Below, in pieces: positions 7,113 to 16,083 of a stretch of DNA of 64,000 nucleotides; within the stretch, counting starts at the first letter, position 1, and the number at the start of each line of letters is the position of its first letter. The position numbers and the translations under genes were made by a program. Under the pieces are notes generated by a model, which worked only from the letters and a program-made list of their open reading frames with translations, had not been told where the DNA came from and made no database searches. Origin of the DNA: Bacteroidales bacterium UBA1309 (GTDB lineage Bacteria; Bacteroidota; Bacteroidia; Bacteroidales; Dysgonomonadaceae); NCBI GenBank assembly GCA_002307185.1, contig DBTT01000041.1, forward strand, positions 1 to 64,000, written 5' to 3'.

Positions 7113-8132
7113 TCAAAAAAGCATTCCCTGAATATTCTCCCGCTGGCGATTCAAATGGATATATGCCAAATCAGTAGCCTCACGACCACGGGGCGTGCGT
7201 TTCAAGAAACCTTCCTTGATTAAGAACGGCTCATACACTTCCTCGATGGTGCCGGAATCTTCGCCCAAAGCAGTGGCAATGGTGGTGATCCCAACAGGCC
7301 CGCCTTTGAATTTGTCGATGATAGTCAACAAGATTTTGTTATCCACCTCATCCAAGCCATATTTGTCGATGTTCAAGGCTTCGAGCGAGTAAATCGAAAT
7401 GGCCTTGTCGATATTTCCGGAGCCTTCCACCTGAGCAAAATCGCGCACACGGCGCAACAATGCATTGGCAATACGGGGCGTTCCACGGCTTCTGGACGCA
7501 ATTTCAATGGCAGCATCCCTTTCGCAAGGCACGCACAAAATATCGGATGAACGAAGCACAATGTTTGTCAAGGTCTCGATATCGTAGTATTCCAAGTGGA
7601 GGTTTATTCCAAAACGGGCACGCAACGGACTGGTCAGCAAACCGCTTCGGGTAGTAGCTCCAACCAAGGTGAAAGGATTTAGCTCGATCTGGATAGAGCG
7701 GGCACTTGGACCTTTGTCGATCATGATGTCGATGCGGAAATCTTCCATCGCGCTGTAGAGATATTCCTCCACAATGGGCGACAGGCGATGAATCTCGTCG
7801 ATGAAAAGCACATCGTTTTTTTCGAGGGAAGTGAGAAGTCCGGCTAGGTCGCCAGGCTTGTCCAAAACGGGGCCGGAAGTCACCTTGAAGCCAACACTCA
7901 GTTCGTTGGCAATAATGCTTGAAAGGGTTGTTTTCCCCAATCCAGGAGGGCCGTGCAACAAAGTGTGGTCGAGCGATTCGCCACGCATCCGTGCCGCAGT
8001 GACAAACACGCGCAGGTTTTGCACCACTTTGTCTTGCCCACTAAAATTGGCAAAGGAAATCGGACGCAACGCATTTTCGTATTCGCGCTCGGTTCCGTTC
8101 AGTTGGTCGTGTATGTCAAAGGAATCTTCCAT
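7113..8132 (-). CDS. ruvB: Holliday junction branch-migration ATPase RuvB
   Basis: 339 residues, the standard family length. Walker A GPPGLGKTT is at 61-69 and Walker B DEIH at 112-115. The sensor region GATTRSGLLTSPLRARFG and a C-terminal winged-helix segment ending LKRTPRGREATDLAY are present. With RuvA it drives branch migration of Holliday junctions in recombinational repair. It starts at ATG 8132 and is monocistronic as far as can be seen. The 136 bp upstream carry short direct repeats (for example cagtgattcagtgattc) but no gene. Confidence 0.97.
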   Translation of the reverse strand: MEDSFDIHDQLNGTEREYENALRPISFANFSGQDKVVQNLRVFVTAARMRGESLDHTLLHGPPGLGKTTLSSIIANELSVGFKVTSGPVLDKPGDLAGLLTSLEKNDVLFIDEIHRLSPIVEEYLYSAMEDFRIDIMIDKGPSARSIQIELNPFTLVGATTRSGLLTSPLRARFGINLHLEYYDIETLTNIVLRSSDILCVPCERDAAIEIASRSRGTPRIANALLRRVRDFAQVEGSGNIDKAISIYSLEALNIDKYGLDEVDNKILLTIIDKFKGGPVGITTIATALGEDSGTIEEVYEPFLIKEGFLKRTPRGREATDLAYIHLNRQRENIQGMLF

Positions 8133-8268
8133 ATTTTTTCTCGGAAGACAAAAATACTAAAAATAAACGGAGAGAACAAGGGAACATGTGACCATGTGAT
8201 CGAGTAAACAAGAGAACAAGAAACCCAGTGATTCAGTGATTCAATCATTCAGGTTGGGGAAGAGGTAT

Positions 8269-8811
8269 CTATTTCGCAAGCAACAATCCTTTCGCAACCT
8301 GGTCGCTTTTTTCTTTTCCGGCAAGAATCTCTACCAATTTGAGGGCAAAGTCGAATGTCAAGCCAGGCCCTTTGCCCGTTATGATGTTTCCATCGACGAC
8401 TACCGGTTGATCCACCAAAGTTGCCCCTTTCAGGTATTGCTCGAATCCGGGATAGCTGATTGCATTTTTGCCTTCCAGCAAACCCAGACCACCCAAAACC
8501 ATCGGTGAAGCGCAGATGGCGGCTACATTGTTTCCTTGATTTGCAAAATCGAGGATCTCTTTCTTAACGCCTTCGTGCTGATTATAATTGGTCGTTCCGC
8601 CTGGCAAGACGAGCAGCTCAGCATTTTTGAAATCCACTTCTTCAAAAAGGAGGTCAGCCACAACAGGAATCTGGTGGCTTCCAACAACTGTCTTTTCAGT
8701 TGTCAAGGAGACAGATTTCACATTCACTTCGCCCCGGCGCAAAATATCGAGCGTAGCCAAAGCTTCAATTTCTTCAAATCCGGTAATCAAAAAAACATAT
8801 ACTTCTTTCAT
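8269..8811 (-). CDS. DJ-1/PfpI family protein (YajL-like)
   Basis: 180 residues with the class I glutamine-amidotransferase-like fold of DJ-1: ITGFEEIEALATLDILRR at the N-terminus with the conserved Glu near residue 15, LVLPGG at 67-72 and the nucleophile elbow AAICASP with Cys100. Members act as chaperones or deglycases under oxidative or carbonyl stress; the exact activity is debated. It sits 9 bp downstream of the tonB-like gene on the same strand and may share its transcript. A more distant DJ-1 relative is at 13007-13597. Confidence 0.9.
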   Translation of the reverse strand: MKEVYVFLITGFEEIEALATLDILRRGEVNVKSVSLTTEKTVVGSHQIPVVADLLFEEVDFKNAELLVLPGGTTNYNQHEGVKKEILDFANQGNNVAAICASPMVLGGLGLLEGKNAISYPGFEQYLKGATLVDQPVVVDGNIITGKGPGLTFDFALKLVEILAGKEKSDQVAKGLLLAK

Positions 8812-8820
8812 CGCCTTATT

Positions 8821-9723
8821 TCAATTTAAGTTAAACTTGTACGTGATTGTCCCCTTCTGGTTTCCCGGGGTATTTACGGAAGTGAATTTGGTCCGTTTTG
8901 CTGCACGCTCGGCAGCATTGCGCAACGAAGAACTTGGAGTGTTCGTTCCTTTTCCAACAGTAGCCTCCACGACATTTCCCCGTGGATCAACCACAATATC
9001 AATCACCACCTTTCCATAATCATCGACATCGTAAGAAGGCAGCACCAGTCCACCACTTCCAACGCCACGTCCACCCAAATCATAGGTTCCAGTACCACCA
9101 ACTCCTGAAGTCTTTCCGTGGTTGGAATTTCCGGTGGGAACACCTTGCGTACCTTTTCCTGTGCCCTCTCCTCTCGATCCTTTACCCGAACCATTTCCAA
9201 AAACACCCGACATTTGGCTCTTTATGGCAGCAGAACGTTGTGCTTTTTCTTGCTCTATGCGGCGGGCCTCAGCTTGTTCTTTGCGAAGTTTTTCGGCAGC
9301 CAAAGATTCTTGACGGGCTTTTTCGGCGGCAGCTTTTTTAGCAGCGGCCAACGCTACGGTTTCTTCCGCATCTTGCGAATGGACGTTCTGGGTGTTATTG
9401 TTTTTTACGGTAGTTGTTTTTTGTATTTCCGCAGGGGTCGGCTTCACTTCTTTTGCCGGAGTTGTCACATCCTTCGGTTGGGAGACCTGATTAGCTGTGG
9501 CAACATCTTCCTGATTAGGGGCGGGAGTTTCGGCACGTCCACGAGGTTCATCGTTTCCGCCGGCATCCTGCACGTTGCCAAACATCACAGGCACTCCTTC
9601 CAGTTCCTCGCTCGAACGGCTCAGTTTCGGGGTTATGTAATAAAACAGCAAAAACAACAAGAGGATAAGGTGTATCCCTATCGTACCTGCTATTCCGGTC
9701 ATTTTTTCTTTGGCAGTGTTCAT
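8821..9723 (-). CDS. TonB-family energy transducer
   Basis: 300 residues from ATG 9723; an upstream TTG would add five. One N-terminal transmembrane helix (about 15-34, LILLLFLLFYYI) anchors the protein. A long periplasmic spacer follows, with a Pro/Thr-rich part, an Ala/Glu/Lys-rich helix (ALAAAKKAAAEKARQE) and a Gly-rich stretch. The C-terminal TonB domain contains YGKVVIDIVVDPRGNVVEA. It would pass inner-membrane energy to outer-membrane TonB-dependent transporters. ExbB and ExbD genes are not adjacent here but lie at 60-61 kb. Whether they are partners is not known. Confidence 0.85.
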   Translation of the reverse strand: MNTAKEKMTGIAGTIGIHLILLLFLLFYYITPKLSRSSEELEGVPVMFGNVQDAGGNDEPRGRAETPAPNQEDVATANQVSQPKDVTTPAKEVKPTPAEIQKTTTVKNNNTQNVHSQDAEETVALAAAKKAAAEKARQESLAAEKLRKEQAEARRIEQEKAQRSAAIKSQMSGVFGNGSGKGSRGEGTGKGTQGVPTGNSNHGKTSGVGGTGTYDLGGRGVGSGGLVLPSYDVDDYGKVVIDIVVDPRGNVVEATVGKGTNTPSSSLRNAAERAAKRTKFTSVNTPGNQKGTITYKFNLN

Positions 9724-9809
9724 GCTTGCTGAAACCAATTTGTTAATAGCGAAGAAACATTTCGCTGTTGTTCAAAACGTTCCTACCAGTGCGAAGATAA
9801 ACAAATAAC

Positions 9810-10535
9810 CTACAATCTGGATATGATTAAACATTTTTTATAGGCTGCAATGGTATCTTTTAGCCCGAGATATAAGGCATCGGCAATCAAGGCGTGACCA
9901 ATCGACACCTCGTCTATCCATGGAATATTCTCACACAGGAAGTTCAGGTTGTGCAGGTTCAGGTCGTGGCCGGCATTCAAGCCGAGACCTAATTTTTTAG
10001 CCAAATGAGCCGCTTTCACAAACGACTCCACCGCATTGTCGGGATCTTCCTTGAACCCGGAAGCATACGGCTCCGTATATAGTTCCACGCGATCGGCTCC
10101 CGTCTTAGCAGCCCCTTCAATCATATGCAAATCGGTTCCAACAAAGAGAGATGTGCGTAATCCGCACTCGGTGAATTCATCCACGATGTCGCTCAAAAAC
10201 GTAGCATTTGTGACAGTATCCCAGCCAGAATTAGAGGTGATGGCATCCGGTGCATCAGGCACCAAAGTTACTTGAGCAGGCTTCACAGTTTTCACCAATT
10301 TAATAAACTCAGGAGATGGATAGCCCTCGATATTCAGTTCGGTTTTGATAACTGCCTTTAGGTCGTAAACATCCCGGTACCGGATATGCCTTTCATCGGG
10401 CCTTGGATGAACAGTAATACCATCTGCACCAAAGGCTTCACAATCCAAAGCTACTTTCACAACATTAGGAACATTGCCGCCTCGTGAGTTACGGAGAGTG
10501 GCTATTTTATTGATATTTACACTTAATTTTGTCAT
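9810..10535 (-). CDS. pdxJ: Pyridoxine 5'-phosphate synthase PdxJ
   Basis: 241 residues forming a TIM barrel. Recognisable segments are LSVNINKIATLRNSRGG at the start (phosphate/substrate loop), TVHPRPDERHIR with the catalytic His-Arg pair, and AGHDLNLHNL. It condenses 1-deoxy-D-xylulose 5-phosphate with 3-amino-2-oxopropyl phosphate to give pyridoxine 5'-phosphate, the last ring-forming step of vitamin B6 synthesis. It is divergent from nadK, with about 257 bp between the two starts. A CAAATTTA (TAnnTTTG on its strand) at 10636-10643 may be its promoter -7 element. Confidence 0.97.
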   Translation of the reverse strand: MTKLSVNINKIATLRNSRGGNVPNVVKVALDCEAFGADGITVHPRPDERHIRYRDVYDLKAVIKTELNIEGYPSPEFIKLVKTVKPAQVTLVPDAPDAITSNSGWDTVTNATFLSDIVDEFTECGLRTSLFVGTDLHMIEGAAKTGADRVELYTEPYASGFKEDPDNAVESFVKAAHLAKKLGLGLNAGHDLNLHNLNFLCENIPWIDEVSIGHALIADALYLGLKDTIAAYKKCLIISRL

Positions 10536-10737
10536 ATTCAGATAAAAACGGAGTTCTAAATTCTATTGTAGTGAACGTGTAGGTTTGCGATAGACAAGAA
10601 CACTTTTTGAATTTTTCATTTTGCAAACTGCCATGCAAATTTAATATGAATTAGTCAAAAAGGCATGCCTTCACTCCTTTATTTATCAACATTTCTTCAG
10701 AAAAACAGAGGGAAAAAGACAAAACTTGCAAATTTGA

Positions 10738-10769
10738 TTTGAAAGCTGTGTTCAATAACCGTATATTTA
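10738..10769 (+). promoter_or_regulatory. Bacteroidetes-type promoter for nadK
   Basis: A TTTG at 10738-10741 and TATATTTA at 10762-10769 are 20 bp apart, close to the Bacteroidetes consensus (-33 TTTG, -7 TAnnTTTG; the last base differs). The implied start of transcription lies just before the ATG at 10793, which argues against an in-frame start further upstream. Confidence 0.5.
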
Positions 10770-10792
10770 CACCATTAAAATTCGACTGTTCT

Positions 10793-11671
10793 ATGAAAAT
10801 CGGGATTTTTGGGAGTAGGTTTCAAACAGAAGAGCAGATACGGGAAATTTTCCGGATTCTGAATGAGCACGAGATGGAAATCTATATCCATCCCGAATTT
10901 TATGAATACATCCACACAAATTTTCAGATCAATTGCCAGTCGCACCAATTGATAGATGTCGAGAATTTCTCGGCGGATATTGCCTTGAGTGTTGGCGGCG
11001 ATGGTACATTCCTCCGCACTGCCTCTATTATCAGCCACTTAAACATTCCTATATTGGGGATCAATACGGGACGGTTAGGTTTTTTGGCGGAGACCAACGA
11101 ACATGATTTGGAGCAAACCCTTGCGGAAATATTTTCTGGTGAATATTCCGTGGAAAAACGGATGTTGCTGGAGGTTGTCTCCGAAAATGGACTGATTGAT
11201 GACAACAGATTTGCATTGAACGAAATAGCCATTCTCAAACAAGACTCGGCTGCCATGCTGACCATCCATGCCGAAATCAACGGCGAATACCTCAATTCGT
11301 ACCAGTCGGATGGCTTGATTGTTGCTACGCCAACTGGCTCCACGGCCTATTCGTTGAGTGTCGGAGGCCCCATTTTGGCACCTGGCACAGAAAGCATCAT
11401 CCTCGCTCCCATTGCGCCGCACAGCCTCAATGTCCGTCCGTTGGTGGTAAGCGACACCAGCCATTTGAGACTGACCATCGAAAGCCGGAACAACAATTTC
11501 CTTGCCTCCATCGACGGAAGATCTACAGTTTTGAATTCCGAAGTGATTGTGAATATCAAAAAGGCGGACTTTTCATTGAACGTCATCAAACGAAAAAATA
11601 ATTCTTTCTACCGGACGCTGCGGGAAAAATTGATGTGGGGTGCAGATGTTCGGGGCGGGAAAAATGGATGA
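10793..11671 (+). CDS. nadK: NAD kinase
   Basis: 292 residues from ATG 10793 (MKIGIFGSRF). The frame is open upstream, but this start matches family length and lies below the promoter. The diagnostic GGDGT is at 68-72, followed by NEIAIL and PTGSTAYSLSVGGPI (NAD-binding). It phosphorylates NAD to NADP with ATP. Its stop is 1 bp from the stop of the convergent gene at 11673. Confidence 0.97.
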   Translation: MKIGIFGSRFQTEEQIREIFRILNEHEMEIYIHPEFYEYIHTNFQINCQSHQLIDVENFSADIALSVGGDGTFLRTASIISHLNIPILGINTGRLGFLAETNEHDLEQTLAEIFSGEYSVEKRMLLEVVSENGLIDDNRFALNEIAILKQDSAAMLTIHAEINGEYLNSYQSDGLIVATPTGSTAYSLSVGGPILAPGTESIILAPIAPHSLNVRPLVVSDTSHLRLTIESRNNNFLASIDGRSTVLNSEVIVNIKKADFSLNVIKRKNNSFYRTLREKLMWGADVRGGKNG

Positions 11672-11672
11672 T

Positions 11673-12872
11673 TCACGGCAAGAATAGGTAAGCCAAATAT
11701 TTGCTCTCTGCATTTAAGGGGCAAAGCGGGAAGTAGCCCGAGCGCATTTTCCCATCTATATACATAGCCGGATTTGTTTTCAATAATTCGGTGTGCTTAG
11801 CGATAAGTTTGTCTGTAGATCTTAGAAATTCAACGTAAAAGTGTCCCGAAGCATCTGGATGCACATAGTTTTTTTGAAGGGCGATGGATAAAACGCCCAT
11901 ATTTGTCCGCAAGTTGATCTCCACACAAGGATGAAATTTAGACTCTCCGTTTTCCACATAAGCCATCATGTCCACCCCGACGTACCCTTTGTGAGTGAAC
12001 GCCAAATCCGAAGAGAACAACGCTACAAGTTTTCCTTGAGCAAGCTGGAGGTATTCCAATGGAATTTTTTCAGTGAGAATATCAACTATTTGCTCCTGCG
12101 AAAGGATTTTGTTTCCCAAATAATTCCCTTTTTCGGAAGTCTCGAACAACGAATACCCGTCAAAAAAGCATCCCCCTACCCCATCACACCTAAATTCCAT
12201 GGCGAAGTCGAGTTCTTTTTGAAGGGCATATTCCAAAGAAACGCTTTTTTGTTTATTCAAATGTCCATGCAGGATTTGCCTTTCTACCCGGGTCAATTTC
12301 CCTTTGGGCAACCAAAGCAAGCCTCTTCCCGAAGAAGAATAAGGGGCTTTTGCCAGAAAAACGATGTCGCCTTCTCTTTCCAATATCGCATCAATCTCTT
12401 CCAAAGATTCGCATGAGCGAGGCATAAGCTTCGGAGAAATAAAGGAAAAAGAGTCGCATAATTTACCCAAATATTGGGCAGCCTTTTGCCTATGGGAAAA
12501 TTCGGCATACAAAGGATTCCATTTCGGAATATCCAGGCTCAAAGTATATTTTTCGCTGATCGATTCAAAGCAATGAACAGCTTGTGGCGAGATTCCCCAC
12601 AACGCAACTTCTTGTTTGGCAAGCTGCGCATAATCCACAGAAGGTGAATTTCCACCGATTTCTTTCACCGAAAAGTCTTTCAACGGCGACCAGAACTGCA
12701 AAAAATCTTCGGGCAACGGATCAACTGTCCACACGTAATCACCTACCCCGGCATACCAGGCAGGTAAAAACGCCAGGTCGCGCTGCATTTGCACGACATT
12801 GGCTGGTGCATGATAATACGGTGAGCCGTTCAAGATGGCAGCCTCGTGTCCGGGATTGAAGTAATGAAGCAT
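11673..12872 (-). CDS. Conserved protein with ATP-grasp-like features
   Basis: 399 residues, no named family that I can assign with certainty. The N-terminus reads MLHYFNPGHEAAILNGSPYY. The middle holds FLAKAPYSSSGRGLLWL, which resembles the glycine-rich loop and lysine of ATP-grasp enzymes, and the late segment CVEINLRTNMG resembles the Glu-x-Asn-x-Arg metal/ATP motif of that fold. There is no signal peptide. ATP-dependent ligase activity on an unknown carboxylate substrate is an inference from these two motifs. It is convergent with nadK and has no obvious operon partners. Confidence 0.6.
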   Translation of the reverse strand: MLHYFNPGHEAAILNGSPYYHAPANVVQMQRDLAFLPAWYAGVGDYVWTVDPLPEDFLQFWSPLKDFSVKEIGGNSPSVDYAQLAKQEVALWGISPQAVHCFESISEKYTLSLDIPKWNPLYAEFSHRQKAAQYLGKLCDSFSFISPKLMPRSCESLEEIDAILEREGDIVFLAKAPYSSSGRGLLWLPKGKLTRVERQILHGHLNKQKSVSLEYALQKELDFAMEFRCDGVGGCFFDGYSLFETSEKGNYLGNKILSQEQIVDILTEKIPLEYLQLAQGKLVALFSSDLAFTHKGYVGVDMMAYVENGESKFHPCVEINLRTNMGVLSIALQKNYVHPDASGHFYVEFLRSTDKLIAKHTELLKTNPAMYIDGKMRSGYFPLCPLNAESKYLAYLFLP

Positions 12873-13006
12873 TTTTTCAGTGGGCAGCGAGCAACATTAA
12901 TGCCCATTATTGTTTCTTTGGATTTTGTGTCGAAAACGTCAGCAGCATCATCCGCAATTTATGAATCAACTAAGCGTCCAAACCTTAGAACAGATATCGA
13001 AAACAA

Positions 13007-13597
13007 TTAACTTTTCCGATTTTCAAAACCCATCAATTCGCGAATTTTGTCAGCGTTATTCTTTGTCGTCAAATTTTCCAACAACAAAAATGCAACATCT
13101 ATTGCTGTTGCCGGATTCCAGGAAGTAATCACATTATCATCTATCACAATAGGTTGATGTATCACACTAACGCCAAATCGGGTCAAAGCGTCTCTTCGAA
13201 TAGCGCTGTTGTAAACTGTTCCCTTTTTGCCTTTTAGAACGCCGCTCTTCCCTATTGGCAAAGCTCCAACACAAATAGAAGCTATCATTTTGTTATTGGA
13301 TTTAAACGCTTTAATCAAATCCAAAAACCTAGTGTCGTAGGCATCATTATAAAAACCATAGGTCTCAAATCCGCCTGGAATGGCTAATGCCTCAAATGAG
13401 CCAACATCTATTTCGTCAATCGCATAATCTACTATGAACCGCTGGTTGAATGAACTTTTTATTTCTTTTTTCAATCCGCACGTAAACAACTCGGTTGAGT
13501 TATCACCTTCAACAAGATTCCACCCTATCACATCGATAAAAACACTTGCTTCAAATGTCTCAAATCCATCCGCTAATAATAACAATACTTTCTTCAT
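13007..13597 (-). CDS. DJ-1/PfpI family protein (second, divergent copy)
   Basis: 196 residues. DGFETFEASVFIDVIGW with the conserved Glu, ALAIPGGFE, and ASICVGALPIGKSG with Cys109 at the nucleophile elbow place it in the DJ-1/PfpI superfamily. The segments around the cysteine differ from the YajL-like gene at 8269 and the similarity is modest, so it is unlikely to be a recent duplicate. Substrate unknown. It lies about 140 bp downstream of murA on the same strand. Confidence 0.85.
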   Translation of the reverse strand: MKKVLLLLADGFETFEASVFIDVIGWNLVEGDNSTELFTCGLKKEIKSSFNQRFIVDYAIDEIDVGSFEALAIPGGFETYGFYNDAYDTRFLDLIKAFKSNNKMIASICVGALPIGKSGVLKGKKGTVYNSAIRRDALTRFGVSVIHQPIVIDDNVITSWNPATAIDVAFLLLENLTTKNNADKIRELMGFENRKS

Positions 13598-13735
13598 TTT
13601 GAATAAAAACTATATTCTACGATGTATGAACTTATTATTTGCAAAAATCACATAACACTCCTCAGTTTTCGTATCATTGCTGCGAATTAAATACACTTAG
13701 CCGCAATAGCATCGAGTTGTATTAACTGCGAACGG

Positions 13736-15040
13736 CTAATTCACCCTCAAAATATTTGCACCCAATTTATTCAGACGGACATCGATCTGTTCATAACCAC
13801 GGTCGATTTGCTCAATGTTGTTGATCGTGCTTTTTCCATCGGCACACATGGCTGCTATCAAGAGGGCAATTCCTGCGCGGATATCGGGAGAAGACATCGT
13901 CATGGCACGCATCGGACGCTTGCCAGTTCCAATCACCGTGGCGCGGTGTGGATCGCAAAGAATAATCTGAGTACCCATGTCGATCAATTTGTCCACAAAG
14001 AACAGACGGCTTTCAAACATCTTCTGGTGTATCAAAACACTTCCATGCGCCTGAGTGGCCACAACGAGCAACACGCTGATCAAGTCCGGAGTCAAACCCG
14101 GCCAAGGCGCATCGGCAATGGTAAGGATGGAGCCGTCAATAAACGTGTCGATGGCATAACCATCCTGGCGTGGGATGAAGATGTCGTCGTGATTTCTTTC
14201 CAATTGGATTCCGAGACGGCGGAATGTGTCGGGAATGTTTCCCAAATTGTCGTAAGAAACATCCTTGATTGTCAATTCCGAACCTGTCATGGCAGCCATA
14301 CCGATAAAACTGCCAATCTCAATCATGTCTGGCAAAATGCGGTGACGCGCGCCTCCCAACGAACTAACCCCTTCGATGCGAAGCAGGTTGGAGCCAATCC
14401 CTTCTATCTGGGCGCCCATCGTACACAACAGTTTGCACAATTGCTGGATGTAGGGTTCGCAAGCGGCGTTGTAAATTGTGGTTTGTCCTTCGGCCAAGAC
14501 GGCAGTCATCACAATGTTGGCGGTGCCTGTCACTGAAGCCTCGTCCAAAAGCATGTACGTGCCCTTCAAATGATCTGCCGTGATAGAATAGAGCTGGCGT
14601 TTGTCATCGTAATCGAAGTTTGCACCCAGTTTCTGGATTCCCACAAAGTGCGTATCCAAGCGGCGGCGACCAATCTTGTCTCCTCCGGGCTTGGGCAGAA
14701 GCGCATGCCCAAAGCGTGCAACCAACGGTCCGATAATCATGACCGAACCCCGCAAAGAGGCACTTTTTTTCAAAAATTCAGGACTCTGCAAATAGGACAT
14801 GTTCACGTGGTCTGCCCGGAACGACCAAGTGTCGGGCGCCAGTTTGCTCACCGTAACTCCCATATCGCTCAACAGCATGATCAGGTTGTTGACATCCAAT
14901 ATGTTCGGAATATTTTCAATAACCACTTCCTCTTCGGTCAACAAAACCGCACAGATAACTTCCAAGGCTTCATTTTTTGCTCCTTGTGGTGTAATTTCCC
15001 CTTGCAAGCGGTGACCGCCTTCTATAATAAATGATGACAT
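13736..15040 (-). CDS. murA: UDP-N-acetylglucosamine 1-carboxyvinyltransferase MurA
   Basis: 434 residues, the first committed enzyme of peptidoglycan synthesis (enolpyruvyl transfer from PEP to UDP-GlcNAc). The N-terminal GGHRLQGEITPQGAKNEAL contains the conserved Lys-Asn. In the active-site loop the usual PGG-Cys is PGGDKIGRRRLDTHF here, so Asp121 replaces the catalytic cysteine that fosfomycin alkylates. Asp at this site is known from other naturally fosfomycin-insensitive MurA enzymes. It follows murB by 41 bp and is probably in one transcript with murB and the membrane-protein gene before it. Confidence 0.97.
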   Translation of the reverse strand: MSSFIIEGGHRLQGEITPQGAKNEALEVICAVLLTEEEVVIENIPNILDVNNLIMLLSDMGVTVSKLAPDTWSFRADHVNMSYLQSPEFLKKSASLRGSVMIIGPLVARFGHALLPKPGGDKIGRRRLDTHFVGIQKLGANFDYDDKRQLYSITADHLKGTYMLLDEASVTGTANIVMTAVLAEGQTTIYNAACEPYIQQLCKLLCTMGAQIEGIGSNLLRIEGVSSLGGARHRILPDMIEIGSFIGMAAMTGSELTIKDVSYDNLGNIPDTFRRLGIQLERNHDDIFIPRQDGYAIDTFIDGSILTIADAPWPGLTPDLISVLLVVATQAHGSVLIHQKMFESRLFFVDKLIDMGTQIILCDPHRATVIGTGKRPMRAMTMSSPDIRAGIALLIAAMCADGKSTINNIEQIDRGYEQIDVRLNKLGANILRVN

Positions 15041-15081
15041 ATAATAATTTAATAATTAGCAAATTTACGATTTAAGACCCC

Positions 15082-16083
15082 TTAAAACATCCACACTTCC
15101 GGCTCCAGCAAAATCTCAAATTTAGTATTCACCGCATCACGGATACGGTTCATGAAACGGACAATCTCGTTTCCATCCGCAGTGCCATAATTGACAATAA
15201 TCAAGGCTTGGTTCGGATAAGTGCCGACATTGCCTTCACGCACACCCCGAAAACCTGCACGGTCAATCAGAAATGCAGCGGAGGTTTTGAGCAAACCACC
15301 TTCCACCGGATACAAAGGCAAGTTTTCGTATTCGGACTTAATCCTTTCAGCTATTTCAGCAGAAATATACGGATTTTTGAAAAAACTCCCACAATTCGGC
15401 AATTCCAGATGATCGGGCAATTTCCTCTTGCGCACACGAATCACGGCTTCTCGGACATCAGAAAGGCTTGGTTGTTCCACCTCAGCCAGTTCTTTATTCA
15501 AATCAGCATATTTTTCAACGTAGTGGAATGACTTTTTCAGACGGAAGACTACCGAAATAACGATATATTTCCGTGTCCTTTTGAATATACTGTCTCTATA
15601 CGAAAATTCACATTCATGATTCGAGAATGAGAACGATTCTCCGGTGTGGATGTCCAAAGCAATCACTTCGAGTATGCAATCTTTCACTTCCGCACCGTAA
15701 GCCCCAATGTTCTGTATCGGCGCAGCTCCCACACTTCCGGGGATGAACGAGAGGTTCTCCAAGCCAGCGTATCCATTTTCAACACAATGGGCGACAAACG
15801 AATCCCAATCTTCGGATGCCATCACCTCCACCATCACACTGTCATGCTCCTGATCGGGCATTTCACGCATCCCTCTGAGGTTTGGCCTAATCACCAATCC
15901 ATCAAAATCCTGTGTGAAAAACAAATTACATCCCGCTCCGAGCACCAATTTCTGCTCCTCTGGATAATCAAGTATCGCTTGACGAAGTTCTTCAATCGTT
16001 TCAGGCTCACAAAATAATTTCGCAAAAGCCTCTGTTTGAAATGCGTTGTATTTCTTTAGTTGAAAATGGCGGTGATAAATCAT
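15082..16083 (-). CDS. murB: UDP-N-acetylenolpyruvoylglucosamine reductase MurB
   Basis: 333 residues, E. coli-type MurB. FAD-binding segment VLGAGCNLFFTQDFDGLVI is near the N-terminus, then IPGSVGAAPIQNIGAYGAEV with the catalytic Tyr region, NCGSFFKNP with the proton-donating Ser, and the C-terminal LLEPEVWMF with the catalytic Glu. It reduces the MurA product to UDP-MurNAc. Its ATG overlaps the TGA of the upstream membrane-protein gene (ATGA), so they are translationally coupled. Confidence 0.97.
   Translation of the reverse strand: MIYHRHFQLKKYNAFQTEAFAKLFCEPETIEELRQAILDYPEEQKLVLGAGCNLFFTQDFDGLVIRPNLRGMREMPDQEHDSVMVEVMASEDWDSFVAHCVENGYAGLENLSFIPGSVGAAPIQNIGAYGAEVKDCILEVIALDIHTGESFSFSNHECEFSYRDSIFKRTRKYIVISVVFRLKKSFHYVEKYADLNKELAEVEQPSLSDVREAVIRVRKRKLPDHLELPNCGSFFKNPYISAEIAERIKSEYENLPLYPVEGGLLKTSAAFLIDRAGFRGVREGNVGTYPNQALIIVNYGTADGNEIVRFMNRIRDAVNTKFEILLEPEVWMF

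Noticed and set aside
8180..8255. Short direct repeats upstream of ruvB
   Set aside because: Only two imperfect copies of very short motifs; no recognisable element.
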